Shown here in pieces: positions 25,647 to 32,839 of a stretch of DNA of 36,347 bases. Position 1 is the first letter of the stretch, and each line of letters begins with the position of its first letter. Source of the DNA: a virus. A model generated the notes under the pieces. It searched no databases. It had not been told where the DNA came from and saw nothing but the letters and a program-made list of their open reading frames with translations. The DNA is taken from positions 1 through 36,347 of IMG/VR virus record IMGVR_UViG_3300017971_000532. One strand, given 5' to 3'. Position numbers and translations under genes: made by a program.

Positions 25647-26891
25647 TCAGCTTACAATGGCGCGGTCAGTCACCCGTCGCCAGTTTGTTCCATCAGAAAA
25701 AGCAGGCACAGCACCACCAGTCTCATCAGTCACATAAATCATCTGTCCTGGTTGGCTGGCTGATGGCAAGGTTGATACAGTGTATGATGGCAACTCAAAA
25801 GGCTTTTTTGCCACAATTCTATCATCTGAATCCAGCAATAATGAACCAACACCAGACGCCACAACGCCATCACTTCCATCGTGATCCATTTGGACATAGG
25901 TTGAACCGCTGCCTGTACCATAGTATGCCCTGATGGTATGGCGTTGGGATGCATTAGAGCCTATGAATTTAGCAATCGCTTGCGCACCAAATATCTGGCT
26001 GATTTTGAATGAAAGGCTCATCCCTCCATTGATCAAAACGCCTGTATTCTGTCCGACAATTCCTGTGGAATTGTATTTGATTGAACCCAGCCCTCCATTG
26101 GTTGCGATGAATCCGGTTTGGGCATATACATATCTCCATCTTGCACCATTTCCACCCAAATCTCTGACGTTGTTTGAATCTGGGATGACATCGCCCTCAT
26201 GCGTCACATCTCCAAAGAATTTGGAGGTTTTGTCGCCATAGAATTCAGCAATTGCCCCATCGCCACTATTTGACACAGCCCATTTCTCGGCTGTCGTGCT
26301 ACCACCAAGTTGCACCTGCCGCTTCATACAATTCAAGTAAGCAGCCTGTGCATCATCTCCACCAACTGTGATGTAAAAATTCCCTCCAGTTCTGCCCAAT
26401 TCGGCAAATTGCACACCATCGCTATGATACAACCGAATGGCATCACCATCAGTGGCTGGTTTGAGATGGCCAGACATCAGCGTCCACAACAAATCCGCCA
26501 ATTCCCACTCAGATGCAGCGTTATTCCACTTGAGTATTTGCTTGTCTGTTGGGGTGCCTGAGTTTACATCCCGGCCTTGAATCTTGTCTGCATCCTGCTT
26601 GTCTGCCAAGACTCCAGAAAGGCCAGCAACGCTGATTTCATCGCTTCCCCCATCTTCATGAGTAGATGCATGCAACCCCACGCTAGATACCACAGCATCC
26701 CATGTACTTCCGTTGTAACGATAAAGTTTGGCTTCATCAATCCTCCAAAACCACTCACCCTCTTGTGGGGATGCTGGGAATGACGATCCTGCACCGCCAA
26801 TGAAAATCCCCCCGTTGTCACGATCAAATGTGTGTTGACCGGTGATGATTTTGTCGGTTGAATCATCTATGACAATTTGGACAACAGGCAT
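25647..26891 (-). CDS. Fibre-like virion protein
   Basis: The product is 414 aa. The ATG follows GAGG, which overlaps the end of the upstream gene. The N-terminal part holds GEWFWRIDEAKLYRYNGSTW and then LHASTHEDGGSDEISVAGLS, a widespread phage fibre motif. A helical linker (GVLADKQDADKIQGRDVNSG) follows. The middle is Gly/Ser/Thr-rich and beta-like (SKFFGDVTHEGDVIPDSNNV). The C-terminus, TLPSASQPGQMIYVTDETGG then AVPAFSDGTNWRRVTDRAIV, is a common C-terminal tip of fibre proteins. The gene is in the head/neck part of the operon, not beside the baseplate genes. A head fibre or collar whisker is therefore more likely than a tail fibre, though this is inference. Confidence 0.7.
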   Translation of the reverse strand: MPVVQIVIDDSTDKIITGQHTFDRDNGGIFIGGAGSSFPASPQEGEWFWRIDEAKLYRYNGSTWDAVVSSVGLHASTHEDGGSDEISVAGLSGVLADKQDADKIQGRDVNSGTPTDKQILKWNNAASEWELADLLWTLMSGHLKPATDGDAIRLYHSDGVQFAELGRTGGNFYITVGGDDAQAAYLNCMKRQVQLGGSTTAEKWAVSNSGDGAIAEFYGDKTSKFFGDVTHEGDVIPDSNNVRDLGGNGARWRYVYAQTGFIATNGGLGSIKYNSTGIVGQNTGVLINGGMSLSFKISQIFGAQAIAKFIGSNASQRHTIRAYYGTGSGSTYVQMDHDGSDGVVASGVGSLLLDSDDRIVAKKPFELPSYTVSTLPSASQPGQMIYVTDETGGAVPAFSDGTNWRRVTDRAIVS

Positions 26892-26892
26892 A

Positions 26893-27345
26893 TCAAGTCC
26901 TCACGCATGTGACATTTGAGATTCTGGAGCCTGTGTATGAGTATGACAATGTCAACCGTTCCACTTCAACTCCTGAACCATCATACTGGATGATGACTTC
27001 TTGTGTGATGTGCGAACCTGTATATGTGTATTGATACTCCCTGATCTTGGTGGTCATTGATACATCGGTCCACACAGTCACATTGGTGATCTTGCTGCCG
27101 CTGTATGTGTAATTCTCATAATAGTCTTCATCCAACTCATGAACAAGCTGATCAAGCACACGGTGTTCTGCTTCGCTGATGCCTCCACCGCTGCGCAAGT
27201 CAAACACACCGGTTGAATCCCTGCCCTTGAGTGCGCCGCTGACATTTCTGATTGCTCCAATTTCTGTGGGGTCAGTCGATTGCTCTTCAAAGACAATTTC
27301 ATCTTCCTCCCTGCTTCCAGGGAATCTATCCGGCGTTGTTGGCAT
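26893..27345 (-). CDS. Small virion protein with three beta repeats
   Basis: The product is 150 aa. The ATG has GGAGG close upstream and overlaps the preceding gene by 20 bases. The N-terminal half is acidic (REEDEIVFEEQSTDPTEIGA) with a helix (ISEAEHRVLDQLVHELDED). The second half has three short related repeats: YTYSGSKITNVTVWTD, YTYTGSHITQEVIIQYD and YSYTGSRISNVTCVRT. They share Y.Y[ST]GS.I followed by a beta strand. This recalls small beta-rich proteins found beside phage fibres. It sits immediately before the fibre-like gene, so a fibre base or adaptor role is plausible but unproven. Confidence 0.6.
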   Translation of the reverse strand: MPTTPDRFPGSREEDEIVFEEQSTDPTEIGAIRNVSGALKGRDSTGVFDLRSGGGISEAEHRVLDQLVHELDEDYYENYTYSGSKITNVTVWTDVSMTTKIREYQYTYTGSHITQEVIIQYDGSGVEVERLTLSYSYTGSRISNVTCVRT

Positions 27346-27883
27346 CAGCCTCCGCTTTCTTTTTCTTCAACGGCTTTTTCTTGGCCATTTTCTTTGCAGG
27401 CCTTTTCTTGGGTGCTGGTTTGGGTGTCTGCTCGGTTTGTTTCTCAGCCTGCTCTGCTTCATCTTCAGCCGCCATTCGCTTGTGACGCTCCCATTTGCCC
27501 TTTTCGGCATTGAAGCGTTTTTCTCCCAGCTTGGCAGCATCCTCCAACCCAACCAACTTCCCTTTCAATGTCAATGCCGTGGCCTGGGCATCTGCGGAAA
27601 ATTCACGCACAACACCCACCATCCTGTTGTTTTGGCTGATTCTGATCTTTGCTTCCTCTGGGTCCATGTTGCCCTTGTCAAGTTGGTTTTGAACAAACTC
27701 ATTTTCAGTCACCAACCGCTTGATAAGGGTCTTGGTCACTTCAGCCGCAATTGCCTTGGCTTCCATGATCTTTCTGACGTTGATGATTTCCTTGTCGATG
27801 TCTGTGACGTATCCTTGGATGCTCTCTAACTTGGTGCGAGTCTTTGGATCGTCCACTTCATTGAGTGTGTTATTCTCGAACAT
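27326..27883 (-). CDS. Coiled-coil protein with lysine-rich tail
   Basis: The product is 185 aa from the ATG at 27883, chosen because GGAGG lies five bases upstream; the longer frame has no such site. Residues ~15-130 are mostly helical (TKLESIQGYVTDIDKEIINV, FVQNQLDKGNMDPEEAKIRI, LTLKGKLVGLEDAAKLGEKR), consistent with a coiled coil. The last ~45 residues are Pro/Lys/Ala-rich (PAPKKRPAKKMAKKKPLKKK), like histone H1-type tails. The same KKKPL.[KR]KK string ends the protein encoded at 30291-30653. Binding to DNA or to acidic capsid surfaces is possible. No family is recognised. Confidence 0.6.
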   Translation of the reverse strand: MFENNTLNEVDDPKTRTKLESIQGYVTDIDKEIINVRKIMEAKAIAAEVTKTLIKRLVTENEFVQNQLDKGNMDPEEAKIRISQNNRMVGVVREFSADAQATALTLKGKLVGLEDAAKLGEKRFNAEKGKWERHKRMAAEDEAEQAEKQTEQTPKPAPKKRPAKKMAKKKPLKKKKAEADANNAG

Positions 27884-27942
27884 TACAGCCTCCACGCTTG
27901 AGCCTCCGCACAGGCCAATCACGCTTGGCTTTGGAGGGTTGG

Positions 27943-29484
27943 TTATTCAGCAAGCACCACGCTGATGATCACATCACCAGTCTTGATGCCCTTGGGGAAA
28001 TCAACCTTGATGTCCCCGTTTGCCGGCGTGTCACCGACATACACGTCATTCTGGGTGGTGACGTTGCCACCGACCAGCAACCGACCGTTGAGGTACACCA
28101 ACTGCTTGACTGTGGAGATGTTCTCCATGTCAATGGGATAGGTGGTAATGTCCTGGATGGCTGCTGGGATGTTGACATCCTGTCCATAGTTGGAGCCTGC
28201 CACAAACTTCTTGAGGGTCAGGTCCACACCACCGTGCTCACCGGCATACTTGATGGCCGCTGAGACAGATGCGAATGTCTGACCAAACAAAGCGCTGATG
28301 GCACCAGCGGTGGCGTCATCCAACGGGAATGGACTGGTTTCACGGACGGTCTGGAATTCAACATCTGCGGATGCTTTGACCAATGCATCGCCTGCGGTGG
28401 CTTCCACCGTGATTCCGGTGCTGTCGATGGTGCCTGCCGCATTGACGCCCAGATTCAGGTCTTGGTCATCGTCATCCACGATGATGCCCTGGCTGAAGCT
28501 CACTCCGCCAGATGGCACATTGACATCCAGAGAATCCAGATTCAATTCCAGCTCATCGCCTGTGGTGTCATTCCGGGTCAGTTGGAAGATGATGGTGCCA
28601 CCTGCTCCGTTCCTCACCACCCAGCTTTTGGTGTCGGCCAACCGGATGTCAACGTCATTGCCGTCAACCTCCATGTAGTGGCCGCCATCATATGCGCTGT
28701 CCAGGCTGACGGCAACGCCTGCCTGCGGGTCAGCACTTTCCAGGTCGCCTCTGAATGCTTCCTCGGGTGTGTCGGCCAAGTCATCACGATTGCTGAATGC
28801 ATACACGATGGCTGCATCTTCGATGTCGGCCACTGGGCACGCTTCCAAGTCATCGTAAGTCGCAGTGGCACGCACGAATGAAATCTGGCCTTGGTCATTA
28901 CCGCTGTCCCCGAATGGATTTCCATCGGTAGCAGCGCTGCCAACTTGCAACAGGCCCCACACCCGGCGTCCACTTGACAGAATGGGATCGCCAGATGCGC
29001 CATCAAACACGGCAACCAGGTTCTTGGGTCGCAACGTGTTGCTGCCGGCAATCTCTGCCAGGTCGTGACTTCCAATGGCACCTGCCAACTGGGCTGTGAC
29101 CGCGCCTTGATTGCTGACGCTGATGGCAATGTTCTTGTCAGGCTTGTTGGAGCCTGTCAATTCTTGCCAATTTTGCCCATTGGACACGGTCACATCATTG
29201 AGGTTGAGACGATTGGTCAAGATGTTTTTGCCTTCCAACGTTGCTCGATTGAACAACGCCTTCAGGGAGGCATCCCCACCAAACGCTCCATCATCGACGT
29301 CATCATGCCAGTTGCCGGAATCATCGCCGTGGATGATTCTCTTGATCTGACTGAGAACACCTGTCAGAAAGTCCTGATGATCAACTGCACTCGACTCGAT
29401 GCCTGCCACCGCAGCTGCGTCCAAGGTGTCATCCGGGTTGTTGGATTTGCGCAGCGCCTCCAATCTGGTCAACTGAACCGCCAT
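27943..29484 (-). CDS. Large virion protein of unknown family, probably abundant
   Basis: The product is 513 aa with GGAGGT eight bases before the ATG. I recognise no family. The N-terminal ~60 residues are helical and charged (RLEALRKSNNPDDTLDAAAV, FLTGVLSQIKRIIHGDDS). The bulk is Gly/Asp/Thr-rich and beta-like, and the region around residues 290-370 (GGTIIFQLTRNDTTGDELEL, DVNVPSGGVSFSQG) resembles fibre or decoration domains. The C-terminus (ISTVKQLVYLNGRLLVGGN, GDIKVDFPKGIKTGDVIISV) is a defined beta domain. G/C-rich third positions, like those of the capsid and sheath genes, suggest high expression. It lies among capsid-proximal genes, so a decoration, collar or head-fibre protein is likely. 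Confidence 0.6.
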   Translation of the reverse strand: MAVQLTRLEALRKSNNPDDTLDAAAVAGIESSAVDHQDFLTGVLSQIKRIIHGDDSGNWHDDVDDGAFGGDASLKALFNRATLEGKNILTNRLNLNDVTVSNGQNWQELTGSNKPDKNIAISVSNQGAVTAQLAGAIGSHDLAEIAGSNTLRPKNLVAVFDGASGDPILSSGRRVWGLLQVGSAATDGNPFGDSGNDQGQISFVRATATYDDLEACPVADIEDAAIVYAFSNRDDLADTPEEAFRGDLESADPQAGVAVSLDSAYDGGHYMEVDGNDVDIRLADTKSWVVRNGAGGTIIFQLTRNDTTGDELELNLDSLDVNVPSGGVSFSQGIIVDDDDQDLNLGVNAAGTIDSTGITVEATAGDALVKASADVEFQTVRETSPFPLDDATAGAISALFGQTFASVSAAIKYAGEHGGVDLTLKKFVAGSNYGQDVNIPAAIQDITTYPIDMENISTVKQLVYLNGRLLVGGNVTTQNDVYVGDTPANGDIKVDFPKGIKTGDVIISVVLAE

Positions 29485-29498
29485 GGCTTACCTCCTTG

Positions 29499-29858
29499 CT
29501 ATCTTGAAAGTGGATTGAATCTCTGTTTGCCGGTTTTGATGACTGAAACACGCACGGCCCGTTGGGCACGATGCACCATCATGACCACGCGCACGTTGTC
29601 TGAGACGCAAGACAACCTTTCCCCTCCCTTGACCTTCTTGTCTTCGTCTGGTTCTACATACTCGGCGTGAAAAAATATTTGACCAAAGCCATGGGGTCTT
29701 GGCAAGGAATATTGGACACCTTTGTCTGCTATCGTGATGCCCGATATTGATTGCTGAAATGCTGGGTCTTTGAGTTTTTCCAACCATGCTTTGGCTTGTT
29801 CCTCATCTTCCAAGTCAATGCGGGCAGTGAATCCATCTGATGTGTGCACCTTCAACAC
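29499..29858 (-). CDS. Small protein of unknown function
   Basis: The product is 119 aa. The only well-placed start is GTG 29858 with GAGGGG six bases upstream. No family is recognised. The protein reads as a small alpha/beta domain: a strand (VHTSDGFTARIDLEDE), a helix (EQAKAWLEKLKDP), and YSLPRPHGFGQIFFHAEYV. The C-terminus is basic with paired strands (DNVRVVMMVHRAQRAVRVSV). It lies between small lysine-tailed proteins and the large virion protein in the capsid-proximal block. No link to a specific function can be read from the sequence. Confidence 0.5.
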   Translation of the reverse strand: MLKVHTSDGFTARIDLEDEEQAKAWLEKLKDPAFQQSISGITIADKGVQYSLPRPHGFGQIFFHAEYVEPDEDKKVKGGERLSCVSDNVRVVMMVHRAQRAVRVSVIKTGKQRFNPLSR

Positions 29859-29911
29859 GTTGGCCCCTCATTGAGCACAAAGCCAAGCAAGGCTGGCCAA
29901 TTATCTTTTTG

Positions 29912-30277
29912 CTACTTGTTCCCAGGCTTCACCTTTTTCCGCTTGAAGCCACCGCCTCCACCGTTGGGCTTTTTGCCCTCAACATCTTCTTTTGCCTCAT
30001 CCTTCTTGGTCTCATCCACTGTTGGCTTTTCCTCGGTGGTCGGGGCAGCTGCCTTTTTTGACGCAGGTGCCGGCTGTGACTTTGCTTCACTCACCACCTT
30101 CATCTTGGATGCCAGGTGCTTGTAATGCTTCTGGATGTGATTCCATTCGTCATCAGTGAACACCTTGACAGCAGATGGCTTGAGATGGAGTGCGCCCTTC
30201 ACGGATCGCTGTGCACCAGGCTTGAAGTCGTCAATCTGGCAAGGTGACAACGTTGGATATGTAAGCACTTTCACCAT
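29912..30277 (-). CDS. Small capsid-region protein with charged C-terminal tail
   Basis: The product is 121 aa with GGAGG upstream of the ATG. The first ~60 residues form the only likely folded part (TLSPCQIDDFKPGAQRSVKG, FTDDEWNHIQKHYKHLASK). The rest is a low-complexity Lys/Glu/Ala/Pro tail with a Gly run (NGGGGGFKRKKVKPGNK). The tail resembles those of two neighbouring proteins. Small head proteins with such layouts are often capsid accessory or head-completion factors, but no family is recognised here. Confidence 0.5.
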   Translation of the reverse strand: MVKVLTYPTLSPCQIDDFKPGAQRSVKGALHLKPSAVKVFTDDEWNHIQKHYKHLASKMKVVSEAKSQPAPASKKAAAPTTEEKPTVDETKKDEAKEDVEGKKPNGGGGGFKRKKVKPGNK

Positions 30278-30290
30278 GTCGCCACCTCCG

Positions 30291-30653
30291 TTATGACTTC
30301 TTGCGTTTCAAGGGCTTTTTCTTGCCCTTGGGCGGTGCCTTGGGAGCAGGCTCAGATTCCTGTTCAGGTTCCTTGACAGGTTCCTGTTCAGGTTCCTTGG
30401 CAGATTCCTGCTTTGGTTCCTGTTCAGGTTCCTTGACAGGTTCCTTGGGTGCTGCCTTTGGCGGTGCCGCCTTGGGTGCTGATGGCTTCTTGGGTGGCGC
30501 TTCATCCAGCATCGTCACCATCAATGAGCCAGTCAGCTTGGCCTGATGGATCTCATCGGCGTCCGTGAGCAGCTGTGGTTGCCCTTTTCGGTAAACACGG
30601 CCCCTCAACGTGTATGAGATGCCTTCCCGCAATTCGACTCTTGCCTTTGCCAT
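30291..30653 (-). CDS. Small capsid-region protein with EPEQEP repeats and lysine tail
   Basis: The product is 120 aa from the ATG at 30653, chosen because GGAGG lies seven bases upstream; the longer frame would run into the hairpin region. Residues 1-52 look like a small folded domain (ELREGISYTLRGRVYRKGQP, DADEIHQAKLTGSLMV). Residues 53-107 are low complexity, with EPVKEPEQE occurring at 71-79 and 91-99. The end is KGKKKPLKRKKS. The acidic-then-basic tail is unusual. It is the first gene after the capsid gene's 3' hairpin and may be driven by its own promoter. Function is unknown. Confidence 0.6.
   Translation of the reverse strand: MAKARVELREGISYTLRGRVYRKGQPQLLTDADEIHQAKLTGSLMVTMLDEAPPKKPSAPKAAPPKAAPKEPVKEPEQEPKQESAKEPEQEPVKEPEQESEPAPKAPPKGKKKPLKRKKS
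30354..30443 (-). repeat. Short in-frame tandem repeats encoding EPVKEPEQE
   Basis: Two copies of a ~30-bp unit are separated by a related unit (KQESAKEPEQEP). On the plus strand the motif caggttccttgacagg recurs. Such repeats can expand or contract in frame by slippage. Confidence 0.7.
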
Positions 30654-30678
30654 CTTGAGCCCTCCAAACAATGGCTTT

Positions 30679-30707
30679 ATTATACCGCGTGTGCGGTTGT
30701 TGACCAA
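30679..30707 (-). promoter_or_regulatory. Sigma70-type promoter candidate
   Basis: On the minus strand a perfect TATAAT (30684-30679) follows TTGGTC (30707-30702) with a 17-base spacer. The -10 is consensus; the -35 matches at three of six positions. The predicted start, near 30672, would give a short leader that includes the GGAGG of the gene at 30653. It lies just downstream of the capsid-gene hairpin, where a new promoter would make sense. Confidence 0.45.
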
Positions 30708-30715
30708 AACATTCA

Positions 30716-30751
30716 CATGGGATTGGTAGCACAATGTCTACCAATCCCATG
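30716..30751 (-). terminator. Perfect 14-bp hairpin after the capsid gene
   Basis: Arms at 30751-30738 and 30729-30716 (CATGGGATTGGTAG and its complement) enclose an 8-base loop. The arms begin 24 bases after the capsid stop. The following tract has only four Ts in a row (TGAATGTTTTGG), so it may be a partial terminator or an mRNA 3'-end stabiliser rather than a full stop. Confidence 0.6.
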
Positions 30752-30775
30752 GAGGTTATTCACCGGTTGGCGCTA

Positions 30776-31969
30776 TTACACGCCGTTGCCGATGTTCTTG
30801 ACCTTGACCAGCGCGTCCACTTCCTCATACTGGACCGCCACCTTGGCCGTGATGGCGTACTGGTTGACACCCTTGAAGATGTCACGGTCTTTTTCGATGC
30901 GCACGTCACGCCCGATGCCCACGATGAGGTTGCTCATGTGGGTCAGCATTAGCTGCGGGCTGGCGTCATAGGTGATCTTGATGGGGTCACCGTCACCGAT
31001 GCCGACATCCAGGTTGGTGATGGTGCCTGCCGCAGCGTCCAGGGTGTAGTCGGTGCCAGCCACAAAAGGTGTCGTGGGGGTGTCCGCCAATGCCTGCGGA
31101 TGCACGACCACATTGGTGACGTTCTTGTACCGCAGGGTGAAGGTCGCACTGGCAGCCAGGCTGGTGTGTTCCACCACCTGTGGGGTCAGATCCATCAGCG
31201 GCACTTCGACCGGGGTGATGCCGAAAGGCTTGTGCAACCCACCACCTGCCGCATCGTCACCGAGCATGGTGGCACGGGTGGCCAACTTCTCGGCATACAG
31301 CTGATACAGGTCAGGGGACAAGAACCACCGCAGGTTGCCTTTGTTGCGCCGGAATTTGGTGGGCATCGCCCTCACCGCCTTGCCGAACACACCCAGCCCG
31401 ATGTTCTGAAGCTCGGCATCGACAACGTGGCCACCATCCGCCAGCCGCAGCCAGCCATCATGCAACGCCAGATAGGCGTCTTTGATGTGCTGGGTGGTGG
31501 AGCCTGCGCCCTTGTAGGCATTCTCGGTGATGGCCGGTCCCAGCAGGTCGCCATTGATGTACAGTTCCTCCGCATCGTTGGCCAGCCTGGTGGCGAACAG
31601 ACGCATGATGGCGTCCTCAACATCCTCACCTTCGATGTTGATTTCACGGAAGGTGTCACCGATCTCCACGGGCACCATGATCTCACGGGGAGTCAGGGTG
31701 ACCTTTCCGGTCGTGATGCCACGACGGATGCCGGGATCAGTTGCCTCGGCCTTGGGCACTGCCGCCCTGGTGCCAACGCCAATCTTGTCGATCTCCAGAC
31801 TCTCGTTGCGGAATCTGACGATCCTGGCGTTGTTCTTCAGGATGGTTTCATCGACCACATAGTCAATGAACTTGTCCGACTGTGCCGGGTTCAGTTTGCC
31901 AGCGGTGGCAAGCGCGTCTGCCGTGATAACCGCCTTGCGCACCAGTTCCTCGTTGGAAATGCCGCTCAT
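30776..31969 (-). CDS. Major capsid protein (HK97-type fold)
   Basis: The product is 397 aa. The ATG has AAGGAGG seven bases upstream. The N-terminal region (TADALATAGKLNPAQSDKFI, DETILKNNARIVRFRNES) and the segment LEIDKIGVGTRAAVPKAEAT followed by KVTLTPREIMVPVEIGDTF are typical of phage major capsid proteins with HK97 fold. MRLFATRLANDAEELYINGD matches the spine-helix region, and IVGIGRDVRIEKDRDIFKGV the C-terminal strands. It is made next to scaffold and protease genes, so the N-terminus may be trimmed during maturation. Codon third positions are the most G/C-rich in the window, as expected for the most abundant virion protein. Confidence 0.9.
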   Translation of the reverse strand: MSGISNEELVRKAVITADALATAGKLNPAQSDKFIDYVVDETILKNNARIVRFRNESLEIDKIGVGTRAAVPKAEATDPGIRRGITTGKVTLTPREIMVPVEIGDTFREINIEGEDVEDAIMRLFATRLANDAEELYINGDLLGPAITENAYKGAGSTTQHIKDAYLALHDGWLRLADGGHVVDAELQNIGLGVFGKAVRAMPTKFRRNKGNLRWFLSPDLYQLYAEKLATRATMLGDDAAGGGLHKPFGITPVEVPLMDLTPQVVEHTSLAASATFTLRYKNVTNVVVHPQALADTPTTPFVAGTDYTLDAAAGTITNLDVGIGDGDPIKITYDASPQLMLTHMSNLIVGIGRDVRIEKDRDIFKGVNQYAITAKVAVQYEEVDALVKVKNIGNGV

Positions 31970-32033
31970 CGTGATCCTCCTTGCCTAACAAGGCTTGTAT
32001 GGTTCGTATCCAACTTCAGTTAGTGGTGCGCGG

Positions 32034-32792
32034 TTACACCACACCGTTCCAGAAGCTCTTTTTCACCTCTTGGGTGTCGGTGACGCCTTCATCCTCCACG
32101 GACTGGGAAGGCTCACGGGTTTTCTCGATGTCTTCCACCCGCTTTTCCAGCTTCTGCTGGCCTTTCTTGACATCACCGATGGCCTTGAGCACCTCATCCA
32201 GCTTGGTGCTGACCGTATTGGGCTGCTCTTGATTGCCCGCATCCTTCTTGACACCCTTCTGGGTGGTGGACTCGGGTGTCAGTTCCTTGAGGACAGCCTC
32301 CAAGGCACTCTTCACCTTGTTGGCCTTTTCCTCGGTGAACACCTGGCCTTTGTTGACGGGCTGGCCCTTGACGATGATGGTTCCATCCTCGAACATCTGG
32401 ACGGCTGGCACCGGCTTGTTGTCCTTCTCCACCGGCGTCTTGTCGTCATCGCCACTGCCGGATTCCTCGGTGGCACCTTCCTCAGTGCTGGCTTCCTGCC
32501 CGCCTTCCTCGGTGGCCGCATCCTCGGATGCCCCGCTTTCCTCGGTGGTGGCTTCGGTGGAATCGCCCTTGTTTTCTTCCGCAGCCGCTTGGTTCTTGTC
32601 GTCGCCATCCTGCTTGTTGACCTGGTCCGTGCGGGTTTCCTCATCGAATGCGCCGCTCATTGTGTCCTCCAGTCTCTTGATTATCAAGAATTCACGCCTG
32701 ATCGCAGGCTTGTCCACAAGTGATACCTCTTCAACGTCAACTGCCACGATTTGTCTTGCCTTGTCTGTGTCTTTTGCTTTGGCTTTTGTCAT
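32034..32792 (-). CDS. Scaffold-like protein with XkdF-type N-terminal motif
   Basis: The product is 252 aa from the ATG at 32792, preceded by only a weak GGTG site; a longer frame from 32906 overlaps the protease gene and lacks a site. Residues ~16-42 (DVEEVSLVDKPAIRREFLII) match the motif that opens XkdF-type protease proteins. Residues ~45-135 are very acidic and low complexity, rich in Glu, Thr and Ala. The C-terminal part is helical and charged (NKVKSALEAVLKEL, LDEVLKAIGDVKKGQQKLEK), suiting a scaffold, and ends KKSFWNGVV. A second start at 32660 with a strong ribosome site would make a 208-aa scaffold-only form. The position between protease and capsid genes supports the scaffold role. 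Confidence 0.7.
   Translation of the reverse strand: MTKAKAKDTDKARQIVAVDVEEVSLVDKPAIRREFLIIKRLEDTMSGAFDEETRTDQVNKQDGDDKNQAAAEENKGDSTEATTEESGASEDAATEEGGQEASTEEGATEESGSGDDDKTPVEKDNKPVPAVQMFEDGTIIVKGQPVNKGQVFTEEKANKVKSALEAVLKELTPESTTQKGVKKDAGNQEQPNTVSTKLDEVLKAIGDVKKGQQKLEKRVEDIEKTREPSQSVEDEGVTDTQEVKKSFWNGVV
32658..32670 (-). promoter_or_regulatory. Internal ribosome site and start in the scaffold gene
   Basis: GGAGG (32670-32666) lies five bases before an in-frame ATG (32660-32658) at codon 45. It is a better site than the one at 32792. Codons before it include AGA, AGG, ATA and CTT. After it third positions switch to G/C, as in the capsid gene. Confidence 0.6.
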
Positions 32793-32839
32793 GGTTACAC
32801 CGTTGGATTTTAGCTGAGACCAATTGAATGGTAAAAGTT

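Noticed and set aside
31100-32023. Long plus-strand frame (307 codons) opposite the capsid gene
   Set aside because: It is antisense to a well-supported capsid gene with strong G/C third-position bias, which commonly leaves the opposite strand open. It has no plausible ribosome site or recognisable domain. The same applies to long plus-strand frames opposite the sheath gene (17274-18116, 18213-18875, 18915-19598).
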